Below, piece after piece: positions 1 through 11,810 of a stretch of DNA of 64,000 nt. Under the pieces are notes generated by a model. It saw only the letters and a program-made list of their open reading frames with translations. It ran no database searches and was not told where the DNA came from. The stretch covers positions 34,410,001-34,474,000 of the forward strand of contig OX419757.1 in assembly GCA_948567375.1 (NCBI GenBank), read 5' to 3'. Positions within the stretch are counted from its first letter, which is position 1, and every line of letters starts with the position of its first letter. The DNA is from Lunularia cruciata (lineage: Eukaryota > Streptophyta > Marchantiopsida > Lunulariales > Lunulariaceae). Both the position numbers and the translations under genes were made by a program.

Positions 1-1392
1 ATCCATACACTCCAGTGTGCCTTTCATATATGGGGTACCCATAAACCCATTTTTGAAACGCCCGCCTTCTACCGAGAATCTTAGGAATAACATGAGATTA
101 AGTTCCGATGGCATTACCATAAGAAATCTATGGTACCACACTTAAAATGGCAACACCAAATAGAATGATTTAATATGGAATGTCAAGACTGAAACAGAAA
201 AACGTGTTAGTTGTCCCAAGGCTAATCACATCTAAAGTATTATGTAGTCATTAACCCACTGCTTGGGCAGCTTTGAACATTTTCCAAACTTAGATAAAGT
301 GGACAGGGCTGGTGAGCCTCCACCAAATGTGGATGGGGAGGCGATGATTGCAGTTTGACTCAAGGACGATCAGCGTCGACGCGTGGTTTCCAGACCCTTT
401 AACAATAAAGGCGAAGCTTCCCTCTTGTCGTACGAGGAGTTGGTCTCACATTGTCAGCCTTATCAAGCCACACAAATCTTCATCTCACCTACACCTCTAT
501 CCCATTACGCTTCCGCACGAAAGAGGATTCGTGTAATGAGTCTGATCCAAGAGTCAATTCTCTTGACTGAAAAACATCAAGCTCTAGACCATGTACATAA
601 ATCCCTTACTCACGTGTTTCGTTGACAAGTGGCCTTCATATTCCTACAAAAGACCACCATCAAACATGTTCAAAGGTGGGGTATAGGATTTGAGGTGCCA
701 ATTGTTTGTCGATTTCGATACGCTTACTTGTAACATTTTCACAACTTGAGATAGTAGGCTAAAGGCAGTAGTCATGTCATTTGTTCAAGTGGAAAGGCCT
801 AAAAGTGTTCCTCGCGTTTATCTCTAAATGTGCACCAATTAAGCTTCTTTAACTTTACATAACATTGTGGAAAGTTTTAAATTTCAAGCCGGAAATTTTG
901 CTGAATGTTTAACTGTTAAATAGCAGCCTGGTGTTACAACGTAGTTTACAGTTCGACTAAGCTGGCCGATTTGGTCTTCTTTTATTCAATGAACTGAATG
1001 CTTCGTGTACGATGTAGTGTACTTCTTCTTTGCTTCCATTTCATCATTTAGGAATTGAATGACCGACACGACAAAGTGATAATTTCCTAGCTCGATTCCC
1101 TTATCCGATTCCCATATGCTGCTTCTATTGCATTAATTTGTAGGGGAGAACTCCTGCAAGATAATGCAATAGAAGTCCACTGCACTCTTCCCAGGCTCGT
1201 ATCCTTGAGTGTGACGATTGCTTTTCTTTTTCTTTCATGCGCGCCAGCTCCAATTCTGCAGGCAACAGCAAAAAAGTGAAAACGGGAGGAAATCCCAATG
1301 TTCGTGAAAGGCATAAACAAACTATGAGGATCAGAACACTGATTCTTCGTATTATAAACTTTTGGTCGTATCATTTGTATTCAGCACACCTT

Positions 1393-1803
1393 GAGTTTTT
1401 CTTGCACTCTAGATCTACGAAGTCTGATTCGATGGAGCATTCTAATTCCTCTAAGGCCATGCAAATAAATTTATATCGACGTCTTTACTGCTGTACAACT
1501 ATTGAGAAGTATGATGGTGCTTGAGATATGAGATAACTTGCAAAGCATATACTGTGGGCAAAGGGCCTAGGGTCTTCTCTTGGAAATCTTCGTAGAGTTT
1601 TTCTTGCACTCCATATCTACAAAGTCTGATTTGATGGAGCATGCTAGCGCTCCTTTGCATAAATACAAATAAATTTTATCGACGTCTTTACTGCTGTACC
1701 ACTATTAAAGTGCATGACGGTGCTTGAGATATGAAATATGATATAACTTGCAAAACACATACTGTGAACAGAGGGCTTAGGGTCTTCTCTTAGAAATCTT
1801 TGT
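1393..1803. repeat. Two-copy tandem duplication, unit about 202 bp
   Basis: Unit 1 starts at 1393 and unit 2 at 1595, both with gagtttttcttgcactc. The units share the same order of words throughout, including a shared atcgacgtctttactgctgt block, and both end near gaaatcttcgta or gaaatctttgta. They differ by scattered substitutions and a few short indels, so the duplication is not recent. No coding sense was found. Confidence 0.85.
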
Positions 1804-2121
1804 ACTTGCTATGGACTCGAAAAGTAAGCCATCCGTGCTAGTTAGGTAAGGCATTCAGAACTGGTAGAAGGAAGAAAGATGTGTTGAGTTGAGAAGATAG
1901 CCTACTGGTTGATGATTGCATGTGCATTTTCGGTCGCGTATTTCACTAGGAAGAAAACTATTAGCTTTTTTTCAATGGTTTATCATAAAAGAACCTCGAC
2001 CTCACTCTCTTTTGCTGTAAGGATAACATTCTCCTTTTTATTTTTCCACAAGGACCTATTGATGACAACTCCATTAACTTGTTAACTCCTAACCTCTTGT
2101 ATTTCTCGGAGTGACATTCGG

Positions 2122-2158
2122 GGACACTCAATTGAACCGCTTGTTTGATTGAGTGTCC
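2122..2158. repeat. Short inverted repeat (11-bp perfect stem)
   Basis: GGACACTCAAT at 2122-2132 is exactly complementary to ATTGAGTGTCC at 2148-2158, leaving a 15-nt loop. Further partial pairing extends outward. It lies about 150 bp before the F1 remnant and near the switch from CpG-retaining to CpG-poor DNA. Its function is unknown. Confidence 0.7.
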
Positions 2159-2301
2159 TCGGTGTCGTGTCTAATTGGGGTGTTTAAAAAGACCTAAAAA
2201 CAATAAAGTATTAAGTGTAAGAATATAAATTTAGTACAGGACTTCCTGCTAGATCTACCCAATACTTTAGGGTAGTTGTAATATAATGTTAGTGAGTCCT
2301 T

Positions 2302-3060
2302 GTGCATCAATATACCCTTGAGGATTCTCCTTTTCTGTGCTTTTTGTTAGCATATAACCTTGGGTCATGTGCCCCTTGGAGCAGCTTGTTTGTAGGGTGC
2401 TTTTCATCTCCTATCTCTTTCCAAAGAAGCCTCAAGTCTCAAGTGTGCACTGTGTACTATTGGAGATGTTTTCTTTTGTTTAGTTTCATGCACTACATGT
2501 ACTATTTGCTTCCAGTATTGATACTATTTTTTATCCTTATTATCTCCCCATCAATATATTGTAGCTACTTCACGGGATACAAGATGGTCATTCTTTGCAT
2601 TCAAGTATCTTTAGACATCCATCCATATTGGATGGTAGTCCAACATGATATCTCTAATGCCTTCAATACCATTTCTCATCTAGCATTAGTTTGTGCATTT
2701 TGCATTGCAAGAGATCATATTGTCTCCTTGATCTGGTTTGTTAGCATTTTCTATGGTATTGAGATACCTTGATTGTGTGGCCACTATATAACTACAAGAG
2801 AGTTCACACAGTTGGCATCAACCAGACTACATGCCATGGGATCCCCTTGGGGGCTTCACTTTGCCACAACATGGCTTTACAAGAGGTGGTAGCCAACTTA
2901 CCTTATTATCTTTTCCCATCCTTCTTGGACAATACTCATATTGTAAGCCCTTTGGAGGATGTAGCTCAAGCTGTATCTATTGTCACACTCATAAATGCAA
3001 GTTTTGGAGTCCATGCACTGTCCTCACTTCCTCTAACTTCACACTAGGACTCCGGTTCCC
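2302..3060 (+). pseudogene. Decayed non-LTR reverse transcriptase (family F, copy 1)
   Basis: This is a reverse transcriptase remnant of a non-LTR (LINE-like) retroelement, an enzyme that copies element RNA at the insertion site. In frame 1 the palm motif A reads HDISNAFNTISH, with its Asp at 2647-2649; it matches the D-x-x-x-AFN pattern of a plant non-LTR family. After a frameshift near 2769 the text continues with CHGIPLGASL, which corresponds to the RQGDPLGG-type motif, and then FPSFLDNTHIVSP. That last piece is motif C, where the usual Asp-Asp is now Asp-Asn (2928-2933). The region before 2620 stays open but is not recognisable. Stops, one frameshift and the lost catalytic Asp make it dead. 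Family assignment is from remembered motif patterns; a matching C-terminal half lies at 30967-32110. Confidence 0.75.
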
Positions 3061-5473
3061 ATAGGTAGCTTGACTAATTTGATCTCTCCTTCAGAATAGG
3101 AGGACTTTTGCAGCTCATTCATCTTTAACACTTTGGTTCAAGCTATTGCCCATACTCACCTTCTCCATCTAACACACACACATACATGTGGCTTATTCTG
3201 TTCTTGCATGTTGTTACCTCCCTATGGCCTCATATTAGGCATGTACTTCCTTTCCTACAAAGATACTCTTACACCATTTATGCATGATTGATAGAACCAT
3301 CCACCACACTTTCTCCAGTCTATTAGGGTTATATATGCTCCCACAACTATCTATTAAATGAGTAATGTAGGCTGCAAATAGCTCTACCCATAGTCATGGG
3401 TAGATGTGGGCTCATAGTGCAAGACTATATTGCACAAACAACATATTTAGGATTATAGATTCTAATTGTACTCTTTGAGCAAACAAGTTCTTACACCTTG
3501 GATCTCTTTTTCTATTAGGGCTTATCAAGATAATAGATTCATGCACTTATGCCTTCTAATAATATCTTTGATTGGCTTGTGACCTAGTGCCTTGCATGGA
3601 CGGCACTCCTTAAAGTTATTTACTTTGTATCCCTAGACTCTATGAAGTTTCTAAATGAGCATCTGCACATTAACATACTCACTGATGTATTGCTATCTAA
3701 TAAAGCTAGGATTCTCTCTCATGGAGTGAAAGGCTCTAGAGCCTAGCTCAAGGTCTCCCCTTTGATTGACTACCTCCAATTTACTTCTGATAAGTTTACC
3801 TTATCTCTATGATTAAATTTGATCTACCAAATCCAACACTCCTAGTGCTCCTAGACCAATGTGCTCCATAGTACATATAAGTCAAACACAAAATGATGTG
3901 CAATAGGTGGAGAGTTCACCAGAAATCTTGATGCCATCCATAATACAATGACTCAGATCTTACAAGCTACATGGTCCTAAGTTCAAATTGAGCAGTGGTT
4001 GGATATACAAGGACTCACTCTTTATCAAGTGAGATTAATTATTATTACTCTCATAGATGGTTTCCATACCTTGCATGAGGTAGTTATTGCAAACTCCCTA
4101 CAAGAAAAATCATTGGCATCGGCAAGCATACAAGCATGAGCAACAACAACTTTTGCCTCTTGTGCATCCTTGCTATCCTTTGGCACCTTTGTACTTTTGC
4201 TAGTTGAGATTTGGGTACCTTCATCACCACTTTGATGGTCTCTTCAAGGTAGTAGCACGAGGTTCCTTATAGAGGAAAGGTGCATTGGCTATCTCTCCAA
4301 CTATGCTCCCACCGTATTATAGCATAGCTGGAGAGATAGTCAATTGGAGTACTTCTACCACATAATTTAGCAATAAAATACATTCTCCTAATTTTCTTTG
4401 GAATAGACTACTAGGTTGAATTTTCCTCCTTATGTGGCTTTGGGCAGCTCTCTTGCTTTTTTTTTCTTCTTTTTTGCCTCTTGTGATAGTTGAGCCTTGA
4501 ACTCTCTTTTTGCACTTATTTATACCATATACTCCTTTTCTTTTTAGGGTATTATTTCATATGATTGTGATACAAAAATAAAGCTTTTACTATGTGAAGC
4601 CTATACTCAAACTACAAGTAATTGATACTCAATCAAAGATATTTTGTATATACTATCAGCATTATTTTTCTATAGCCTTAGGAATTTGCATATGTACATA
4701 ATTTGTAAATATGTATCCATGCTAGACCAATATGTAGTAATAGTTTGTTAGCGGCAAATGATCCTTGACTGGGTTGATTACAATTGTAGCTACCTACTAC
4801 TAGGTTTAGGGTTAGGATAAGATATGATCAAGATTGAGCTTTTTAGATGTACTTAGGAATTTTCCATCCATTAATGCCATTGAACATGGCATTCAAAAAT
4901 CAACATTCTTTCTCATAGGTCTAACAATGCTTCTCAAAGCCCTTAGAAAATAAGTATTTTCTAAAAAAATCTCATTAAATTCTATTGATATTGGATGGTT
5001 ACATTTTACCCTTATTGGAAGCAACCCTAATATTCATATCGTTCTCCAATGTCCTAAAATGACACACATGATTTCTTATATTTCTCTCATGCTCTTGTTA
5101 TAGTTTTAGTATCAATCATCCTATTGAACTTTTCATATCTACTTTGTAGGGCCTTGGTTGCAAATGCTTAACTAAGTTAAAGGTGCATATCACTCTAAGT
5201 AACACTCTACTAACTTGATGAAGCTATGTGGACTAGCAATATTCATCACTATTCTTTAAAATATGTGTTTCTATTTGCTTAGTAAACTGTCAAATACACC
5301 TACATTAGTAGAGTTTTATATCTCCTTGGTATTAGCTAGAAGGTGAAGATATGATCCTTGAGCCAAATACAAGACAATACATAATCATTTTATAATCTTC
5401 CTTAGTTAACTTTTTTTGTTCTTTTCATAAGGCTATTGTGACCCTCACATCACTCACACCACTAAGGTTTTTG
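3061..5473. other. CpG-poor repeat debris without readable domains
   Basis: The sequence is AT-rich and depleted in CpG, as in the recognised transposons. All frames are broken by frequent stops. A weak gag-like or ORF1-like stretch may exist near 3900-4090 on the plus strand, but it is too short to assign. No tRNA, terminal repeat or target duplication was found. Confidence 0.45.
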
Positions 5474-5950
5474 TGAAAACCTAGCCAATATCACCTTTGC
5501 GGTAATTAGGTAAGTAAATTTTGTTTCCGTAGAGATACAATTTAGAATTGGTCAAATACAAAGCAAAGTAACAATGAAGTTCTTCTTGATTGCGTCTTTA
5601 ATCTCTCAAGTAGAAACTACACCCAAAAGAGAGTAACAAGCACTAGATTGCAGTCTTGTTATAAAAATTTGTCACCCATAATCACAAATCTTTTAAATCT
5701 TTCCAAACAAACTTGATTGTGATGATTCAAATCATCACAAAGACGGCTACTGTAAAATACCTTCACCTCAAAATTGTGTTCCACCCTCCATTGAATGCAC
5801 AACTTCCCTGATCAAAATTGGTTCACATCAACTCAGCACTGCACTCACAAATGAAAAATACTACCAACACTACAATTCCTCTCAGATCTATCAAGATTGC
5901 ATTTTACTCAAGATCAAACACACCGAATGAAGATCAAGGTCATGGAAACT
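5474..5950 (-). mobile_element. LTR of family B, minus orientation, truncated
   Basis: This matches the complete minus-strand LTR-B at 55086-55822 over most of its first half. It starts with TGAAAACC where the reference has TGACAACC, and shares the words about ttgcggtaat and ttgattgtgatgattcaa. The match stops near 5950, just before LTR-A starts at 5975. No target duplication is visible and no internal B region follows. It is a fragment of a dead element. Confidence 0.8.
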
Positions 5951-5974
5951 AAGCACTTTGCACCTCAGCATAGT

Positions 5975-6714
5975 TGTAATACCAAGAGCTAGCCATATGA
6001 TCTAGATGTGAAATTCAGTTTGGTAACATCTAGAATAATGTTATACATGATGGTCAAAATATATCAGATAGAAGTATCACCAAAAGAGTACTTCTACTAA
6101 TAGGGCAGAAACCGAAATAGACTTGAGAACCTTAGAACCAATAGCTAGACATATGATTTAAAGGTGAGAATTGGTTTGGTAACATCTGGAAGGATGTTAC
6201 ACATGATGGACTAAACAGATCAGAAAGAGGTATCACCAAAAGGGGACTTCTACTAATAGAGTAGGAACCAAAATATGCTTGAAATCTTTGAAGGCAATTT
6301 CAGAGGCCTAAACGGATGAATTAGGCCTCAAAAATGTGCAAGTTCTCCCCCCCCCCAACAAAGGAAAGGCTGGCCTTCCCTCCCCCCCTGCTTTGTCTCG
6401 TTGAGAGCTTTCCAACGGTACCTTACGTGATTCTGAGATTCCTACAGGAAGATTCCCTAAAAGATTCCCTCCGGTCAAAGCTTGTTTGACCAACCAGATA
6501 GGACCTAGACCAGACATGTCACCCATCCAAGTAAGTAATCCAAGGGTGGAGCTTGCTGACATGTCACCTATCTGTGTCCCTAGTCCTATGGTGGAGCTTC
6601 CTTGGCGGAGATCCTCTTTGTCTATATAATAAAGAGAAGGTGCTCCCTTGGGGCATCGATTGTTTGAGTGTGCAATCTGTGTTTTCTCTCTTCTCTTGTC
6701 CTCGGAGTATTACA
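5975..6714 (+). mobile_element. Solo LTR of family A, copy 1
   Basis: The element starts TGTAATACC and ends GTATTACA, an 8-bp perfect terminal inverted repeat of TG...CA type. It is nearly collinear with the solo LTR at 44838-45590. The flanks read atagt on the left (5970-5974) and ctagt on the right (6715-6719), a likely 5-bp target duplication with one mismatch. No internal domains adjoin it. It holds a TATA box (6623-6630) and an upstream inverted motif pair. A 23-bp direct repeat lies outside it (5948-5970 and 6787-6809). Confidence 0.85.
6473..6630 (+). promoter_or_regulatory. LTR-A promoter region: inverted W-box pair and TATA box
   Basis: GGTCAAA (6473-6479) and TTTGACC (6485-6491) form a 7-bp perfect inverted repeat. 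Each arm contains the TTGACC core bound by WRKY factors in plants. A TATATAAT box lies at 6623-6630, about 130 bp downstream. An ACGTG core sits near 6424-6429. The inverted pair and TATA box recur in the other two LTR-A copies, which supports a functional promoter in the ancestor. WRKY control is inference. Confidence 0.55.
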
Positions 6715-6786
6715 CTAGTGCTTAGTATCCATAAATTTTTGAGTACTAAGCACATAAATAAGTACATAAATGTTTTTCCTCTGCAT

Positions 6787-8544
6787 ACTAGGCACTTTGC
6801 ACCTCAGCACTTCTTACCAAACTTCTTAATCTTTCCTCCTCTTGGTGTCGGATCACCAACTTCCTCTACCATGCTTGATTCTTTCATGCCTCACTCTTCT
6901 TCAGGCTCTCTAACTCTTGTTCCATCATAGCCGCCATCGCCTTCACATGAATGCTTTCAATACAAACTTTGTTGACCTCACCTTTCATCTTTGCTAGTAG
7001 CGCTATCTACTCTTTCAATTCTTTGGTTTGACTATGCATCTCTCTCCCATGTTTGTCAAAACTCTCTTGCAAGTTCTGTAAAGTCTTCTTCTTCAAGATT
7101 GCATCCACCCAAAGTTCCTCAGCTTCTCCTTCTCTTTGAGTTATAATCTCCTTCACTTCCTCTACTTCATCCAGCAAATACTTCACCTCCTGCAACTCAT
7201 CTTCACCTCCACATGATCTTGCTGGATCACCTTCTTTTGCTTCTTTAGTAGCTCTAACAATGGACTCACAATTTGTTATAAATACTTCACTCCGTCAAAG
7301 TCTTCTTGTCTTTGGTCCTATCTTTGTACTTTTCTTTGTCCTCTAAAGTTTTCCCCCAAAGTCTTGATCTTTGTACCTTCAATGACATTCCCTCTGAGCT
7401 TACTTCTTCCTTATAGATTGAGCTTGGACCTACAGGTTTAGTGGTCTTTGACCTCTTGGCTCTTCTTCCCTTTCGGTCTTCCTTATTTGGTTCTTCATCC
7501 ATCTCCTCCATGGGCAACTCTAAGCAAGGGTTATCTCCTCCCTCCATACAACCAATTGCTGCATGGAATGCCTCATCTTATTTTGCCTCAATTGATTGTT
7601 GGACCTCCTCTTTGCCTTCACTCTCACTCTTAGACTCCTCACTCTGTAATGTGAGTTCAGCTTCTTTGGAGTTCCTTCTTTTGGACTTTGTCTCTCCTTC
7701 AGACTCTATCTCCAAAGTCTTGTCCTTCACTGCCTTCTTACCTTGTGGATTGAGTCTTCAGGTCTTGCATTGTGGCTAGAGTAAGGCTACCTCATTGGGT
7801 TTAGTCCGCTTCTTCATCCTTGGACTTCTTCCTTCCACCATCTCCCTCTATCCCATTTTGATGAAATGGTCATTGTTGGCTTGCAATGGTAGCATGTATT
7901 GTTGCTCGTCTTTGTCCACTTCTTGTCAAAGATCAAGATGGAAATGCAAAACCATGCATTGCTTCTCCTCCACTATCAGGAGATTTAATCTGAAGTAGAA
8001 GTGCATTACAAACAGTGAAAATTAATGTGGAGGCAAATTGGTTCTCCAATTGACAATGATTGCCTTGTTCTTTGATGGAAACACTTCACCCAGTTCACCT
8101 TCACTCTTGTAAATATTTGGTGGAAGAAGACCACATGTTGCATGTTCATATACGTCGTTCTCTTGAGCTTGAACATGACCATGAGCGCTCCTACAATGCT
8201 CCGCTTAATCGGGTCCCAATAGGACTCCACTTTGTAGCCACTGTTGGTCCACGGAGCGAAGAACAAATTTCTGATTTCCGCAATCTCCTCTACAGCGTCA
8301 CACTTCCTATAGAAGGTGACTCTGGTTGCCTCTCATGCTTCCTTCCCCACACTAACTAACAATCAGACTCAATCCATCAAGCCGGATTTCCTCTCTTCTC
8401 TACAACTTCAGGGCCTTCCTCACAATTATTGGCAGCTATCTCTACCATGACGCTTGGAAAACTGACATTACAATTCCATGCCAAGAATGTGATTCGAAGT
8501 CTATTCAAGACTTTGATCCTAGCTATGACATCTAATCACCAAAT
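6787..8544 (-). pseudogene. Family D internal region, minus strand, decayed
   Basis: Reading down from the 5' LTR at 8545-9191, the element first gives a leader and an unrecognised reading frame (about 8480 to 7990). That frame contains GYKVESYWDPIKRSIVGALM and then VVFFHQIF. Next comes an acidic, basic-rich stretch (7547-7287, with PCLELPMEEMDEEP) and then a coiled-coil piece (7195-7007) with EELWVDAILKKKTLQNLQES. The same three blocks recur in order at 19.3-21.0 kb and 21.7-23.3 kb. Stops and frameshifts break it and no reverse transcriptase is present, so it may be a non-autonomous element. The function of both proteins is unknown. Confidence 0.65.
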
Positions 8545-9191
8545 TGCAAAACCCCTCATTGCAAGTGCGTTGTTAGTCTTCTATGCCATGATCTGCTCCC
8601 TAGTTCTTTTGCACTAGAAGACAATCCACTGTCTTGGACATACACTCTAACCCCTTCTGGACTTCAAAATTTCACTCTCAATTGGCTTCTTGATGCACAT
8701 TACTGCAAGATGACCACTCAAAGGAGGAACAAGATATCTACTTTATATATTTGATTTCCCCCTATGCAATTGCTATTTTATAGTATCCCAAATTGTAGTC
8801 ATTCTTAAGTCAATTTCAAAATCAACTCCTACTTCTTTTGCGTGTTTATTTCTTGTCAGTGTCAAGGTATTCTTCTCCTACCTCTGCTGAGGTATTCTTC
8901 TCCTACCTCTGCCGTTTCTTGAAGTGTATGTTCTTGACTGGCCTGACACGTAGAAAGGTTGTTACACCGTCTTTGTATTGCCTTTCACTTCCTATTCCAA
9001 AGATGACTTTCTTTGGATTTGTCTCTCTAGAACCCCATCTGAGTACTTTCAGTTCCCGACCCAAGGTAGACTTCTTCAGGTTTACTCCAAAGACAAATAA
9101 GTCCATTCTTTCCTTCATAATTTGGCTTCTCAATACACTTCTTCTTCAAAATTTAACAAAAGAAGACAAAACAAAAAATGCGTGTACAACA
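8545..9191 (-). mobile_element. LTR of family D (5' LTR of the minus-strand element)
   Basis: Read on the minus strand it starts TGTTGTACACGCATTTTTTG at 9191, matching the TGTGGTACCCACATTTTT start of the D LTRs at 62241 and 21058. It also shares the words gaagaagaagtgtat and aagaacatac. It ends near TTTTGCA (8545). The following internal sequence, tttggtgattagatg, parallels tttggaggttagatg after the D LTR at 63476 and may be the primer site. The LTR contains a two-copy 24-bp tandem repeat at about 8866-8912. Confidence 0.75.
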
Positions 9192-11072
9192 GTTTGCAAA
9201 TCTGTAATACTTATCATGAGATAAGAACTTGAAGATTAGAGCCTCAAAACTCAAATTTGAGCTTCTTTCTCAAGTGGGATATGAATATAAGATAAATGAG
9301 TTCCCATATGTTTGGTGATATAGCTATTGAAGTACAGGAATTTGGAAAAATCTTTTATTTTTTGAAGCTTGATCAAGACTGTTCAACAAGACCATGAGTT
9401 TCCTTGTTCCTTGAGTGTTATAGAATTTTGCAGTTTTGCCAAGGAGGAAATTTGGAAAAGTAAGGAGGAAAGCCTCATATTCAAGTTTTTTTCCTCATAT
9501 TACATGAGTGCTTGCCTTGATCTTAGTACAATTAAAAAGCTCTTTGTCAAGATAATTCAAATAAGACCAAGATGATTGCAAAGACATAAATTTAAAGAGG
9601 GTTATATGAGTTGATCCTTTACACTAAATCTTAATATCTAAAATTAGGAATTGAGTTCAAATGACTCAAGAATGAGACATTTCCATATTTTACATTATTA
9701 CTATAGCACTTGGTATCCAATAAAATGATCTTTATACCATTTTAAATTCATTGAAAGTGATTTACAACAAGACTTTGTTGAACCTACATTAATGAGTATG
9801 AGCTACACAAACCACACAAACTAGATCATAATTTGTGGTGACATTTATCTATTTGTTGCATAAAGGATAGGAAGCAAGGAAGTGTATACTCATAAATTCA
9901 ATGCATTATTTTAAGAAGAGATTAGTTGCAATAAGTATTTTCAATTTGATCCATAATTTTGCTATAAAAGTTCAATGTTGCTCAAAATCCTATGTTATAT
10001 TTGTTTATCAATAAAGATCATTGAGTAATCTTTGCATGGTAACATGATATTTGCAATCTTCCATTGTGCAATTATGTGCTTCTTGAGGTGTTGGTTGTGC
10101 TTTCTCACTCCTTGGCACCGCTCTTTGCAAGTGTTTAACCCCTATCAAAGAAAAATCCCACGTCATTGATATGTGAAAGACTAAGTAAAGTGAATGAGCA
10201 AAGTTAGTGAGTTATTTATGGTTGAGTGTTGATCATAGAGTAGCATAGCCATTTCCTAAAAAGCATCTGATTGAGTCTTGGAGCACTAGCTTATATACCA
10301 AACTAGTGTTTCAAGTATGAAAGTCATGTTAAATGACTTTCATATGGTCTCCTAAAGGTTGTATCAATAGGGTATTGAGTATATTCTTGGATAATTTTGT
10401 AAGATACAGTTTAGTTGGTGTAGGCTATGAAGAAGTACAATCTAGTGAGTAATTTTACTTGTTTAATGTAATTTATATGCCAAGTTGATAATGGGTATAT
10501 GGTCCATGATGATATAAACCTTGTAAACTATAAGATTGTAAAAATAAAAAATATTTATAGATGGATGATAATAAAAATTCTTTTCCCATAGTCAAATAGT
10601 TATTCTCATTTGGAAGCATTTTTTAGTTGGAATATGCAATACAATTATTTTTCATGACTTTATGTAGAAATTGCCTCTAATGTATAATCTAAGGTATCTC
10701 TTTGGACTCTAGAGCACATTTTCCTCTTAGGTGTAGCTAGGTTAGATGTATGAAACCCTTGTTGGGCTTAAGTAAATTTAAGATTGATAGTGCTATCAAA
10801 AAAACTGTTAATAAATTGACAATAGAAGCAAGCACAACTTATAAAGGCAAAAATCTCATGGAGTTAGAGAAATATGAATTTTCCAAGTCTTATCAAAATG
10901 ATGTAGCATTCTATTCTTGCAAAGTATATGTCCTAAAAGAGTTACTAAAATGACTTCAAATGAACACTTTAGGGATTTAAGGAAAATTAAAAGCATGTTC
11001 AAAATTGTCAAAGTTGTCCTCATTAAGAACCAAAGACAATGTATTCATTAAGGTAAGATTTTATCAAATTTC
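9192..11072. other. AT-rich debris, no assignable gene
   Basis: No conserved domain is readable on either strand and CpG is scarce, as in old repeats. One short ATG-started frame (10750-10953) is listed separately. Nothing else supports a gene. Confidence 0.45.
10750..10953 (+). CDS. Short unrecognised ORF, 67 codons
   Basis: The frame has an ATG start and a TGA stop and gives a 67-residue lysine-rich product (start MKPLLGLSKF, end VYVLKELLK). It has no recognised motif, signal peptide or membrane segment. No promoter or splice signal singles it out, and it lies in CpG-poor repeat DNA. It is most likely a chance frame or a retroelement scrap; it is listed only because it is one of few ATG-started frames outside a known element. 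Confidence 0.1.
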   Translation: MKPLLGLSKFKIDSAIKKTVNKLTIEASTTYKGKNLMELEKYEFSKSYQNDVAFYSCKVYVLKELLK

Positions 11073-11340
11073 CCATAGGAAGATTCCCTAAATATCCCCT
11101 TTGGTCAAATTTTTTGACCAACCAGATAAGACAAGGATAAACATGTCACAAATCCATGCAACTAATCTAAGGGTGGAGCTTATTGACATGTCATCAATCC
11201 AAGGATTTTCAAAGGTGGAGTTCCCTTTGAGTGGTTACTCCTTGCTATATAATAAAGATAAGGTGCTCCTTTGGGGCATCAGAGTATTGAGTGATGAATT
11301 TTTGTGTTTCTTTTGGGTTCTCCTATCCTTAAAACATTAA
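11073..11340 (+). mobile_element. LTR of family A, copy 3, truncated and diverged
   Basis: It matches the last part of LTR-A: agattccctaaa..., then GGTCAAA (11103-11109) paired with TTTGACC (11113-11119), then aaccagataag, a TATATAAT box at 11246-11253 and a shared downstream aaggtgctcctttggggcat. The 3' end reads ctcctatccttaaaacatta in place of cctatcctcggagtattaca, so the terminal motif has decayed. The first half of the LTR is absent. Confidence 0.75.
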
Positions 11341-11810
11341 AATCTATGGCTTTCTATTCTTTACATTTATTAAATCCTTGGTAGGAGAGGTAGTACAATT
11401 AAAGGTCTTAGAGTATCAATTGGAGAAGCTTCTATATCATGATAGATTGATTTTGACACATATGGTTAAGATAGCTTTGTGCTCTCTTAGAGGATTTATT
11501 GATAGTTTATAAGGATCTTAAAGATTGCTTACAAGTAGATGATCCATCTAGTGGTTTCATTGAGTTGTTCTTGGTGGATTTAAAAGTAGCAAACAGAGAG
11601 ATTCCTACATTAGTTAGTTAGGTGTTAGGTAATAGTAGACTTCTTGCAATGGATAATGACATAGGCAGCACTAGACCAGTTTCCATTGGGAAGGTCTTTT
11701 TGCATGTTGTACAAACATCTTTTTCACTTGCAATAGCACCTTAATCTACATTAGTTTGGAGTTGCTAAATTGGGAGGTTGTGAGTCTATATCTTTAGGCA
11801 TAAAAGCACT
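11341..11810. other. Unassigned repeat-like stretch
   Basis: All frames are interrupted. A plus-strand reading around 11490-11640 (with GFIELFLVDLKVAN) keeps some protein-like character but matches no family I know. It may be the internal remains of the element whose LTR fragment lies before it. Confidence 0.3.

Larger units (their letters stand above)
1..2220. other. Non-repeat stretch without a recognisable gene
   Basis: No conserved protein, RNA gene or transposon motif is visible on either strand. Open frames are under 100 codons and their translations look random. CpG steps are common here, for example around 365-380, unlike the repeat-rich DNA that follows from about 2.2 kb. The stretch carries a tandem duplication (1393-1803) and a hairpin (2122-2158), listed separately. 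It could be intergenic or intronic host sequence; nothing decides between them. Confidence 0.5.

Noticed and set aside
2302-2620. A membrane protein gene (hydrophobic stretches in the first 100 codons)
   Set aside because: The frame runs directly into reverse transcriptase motif A; the hydrophobic text is likely decayed element sequence.
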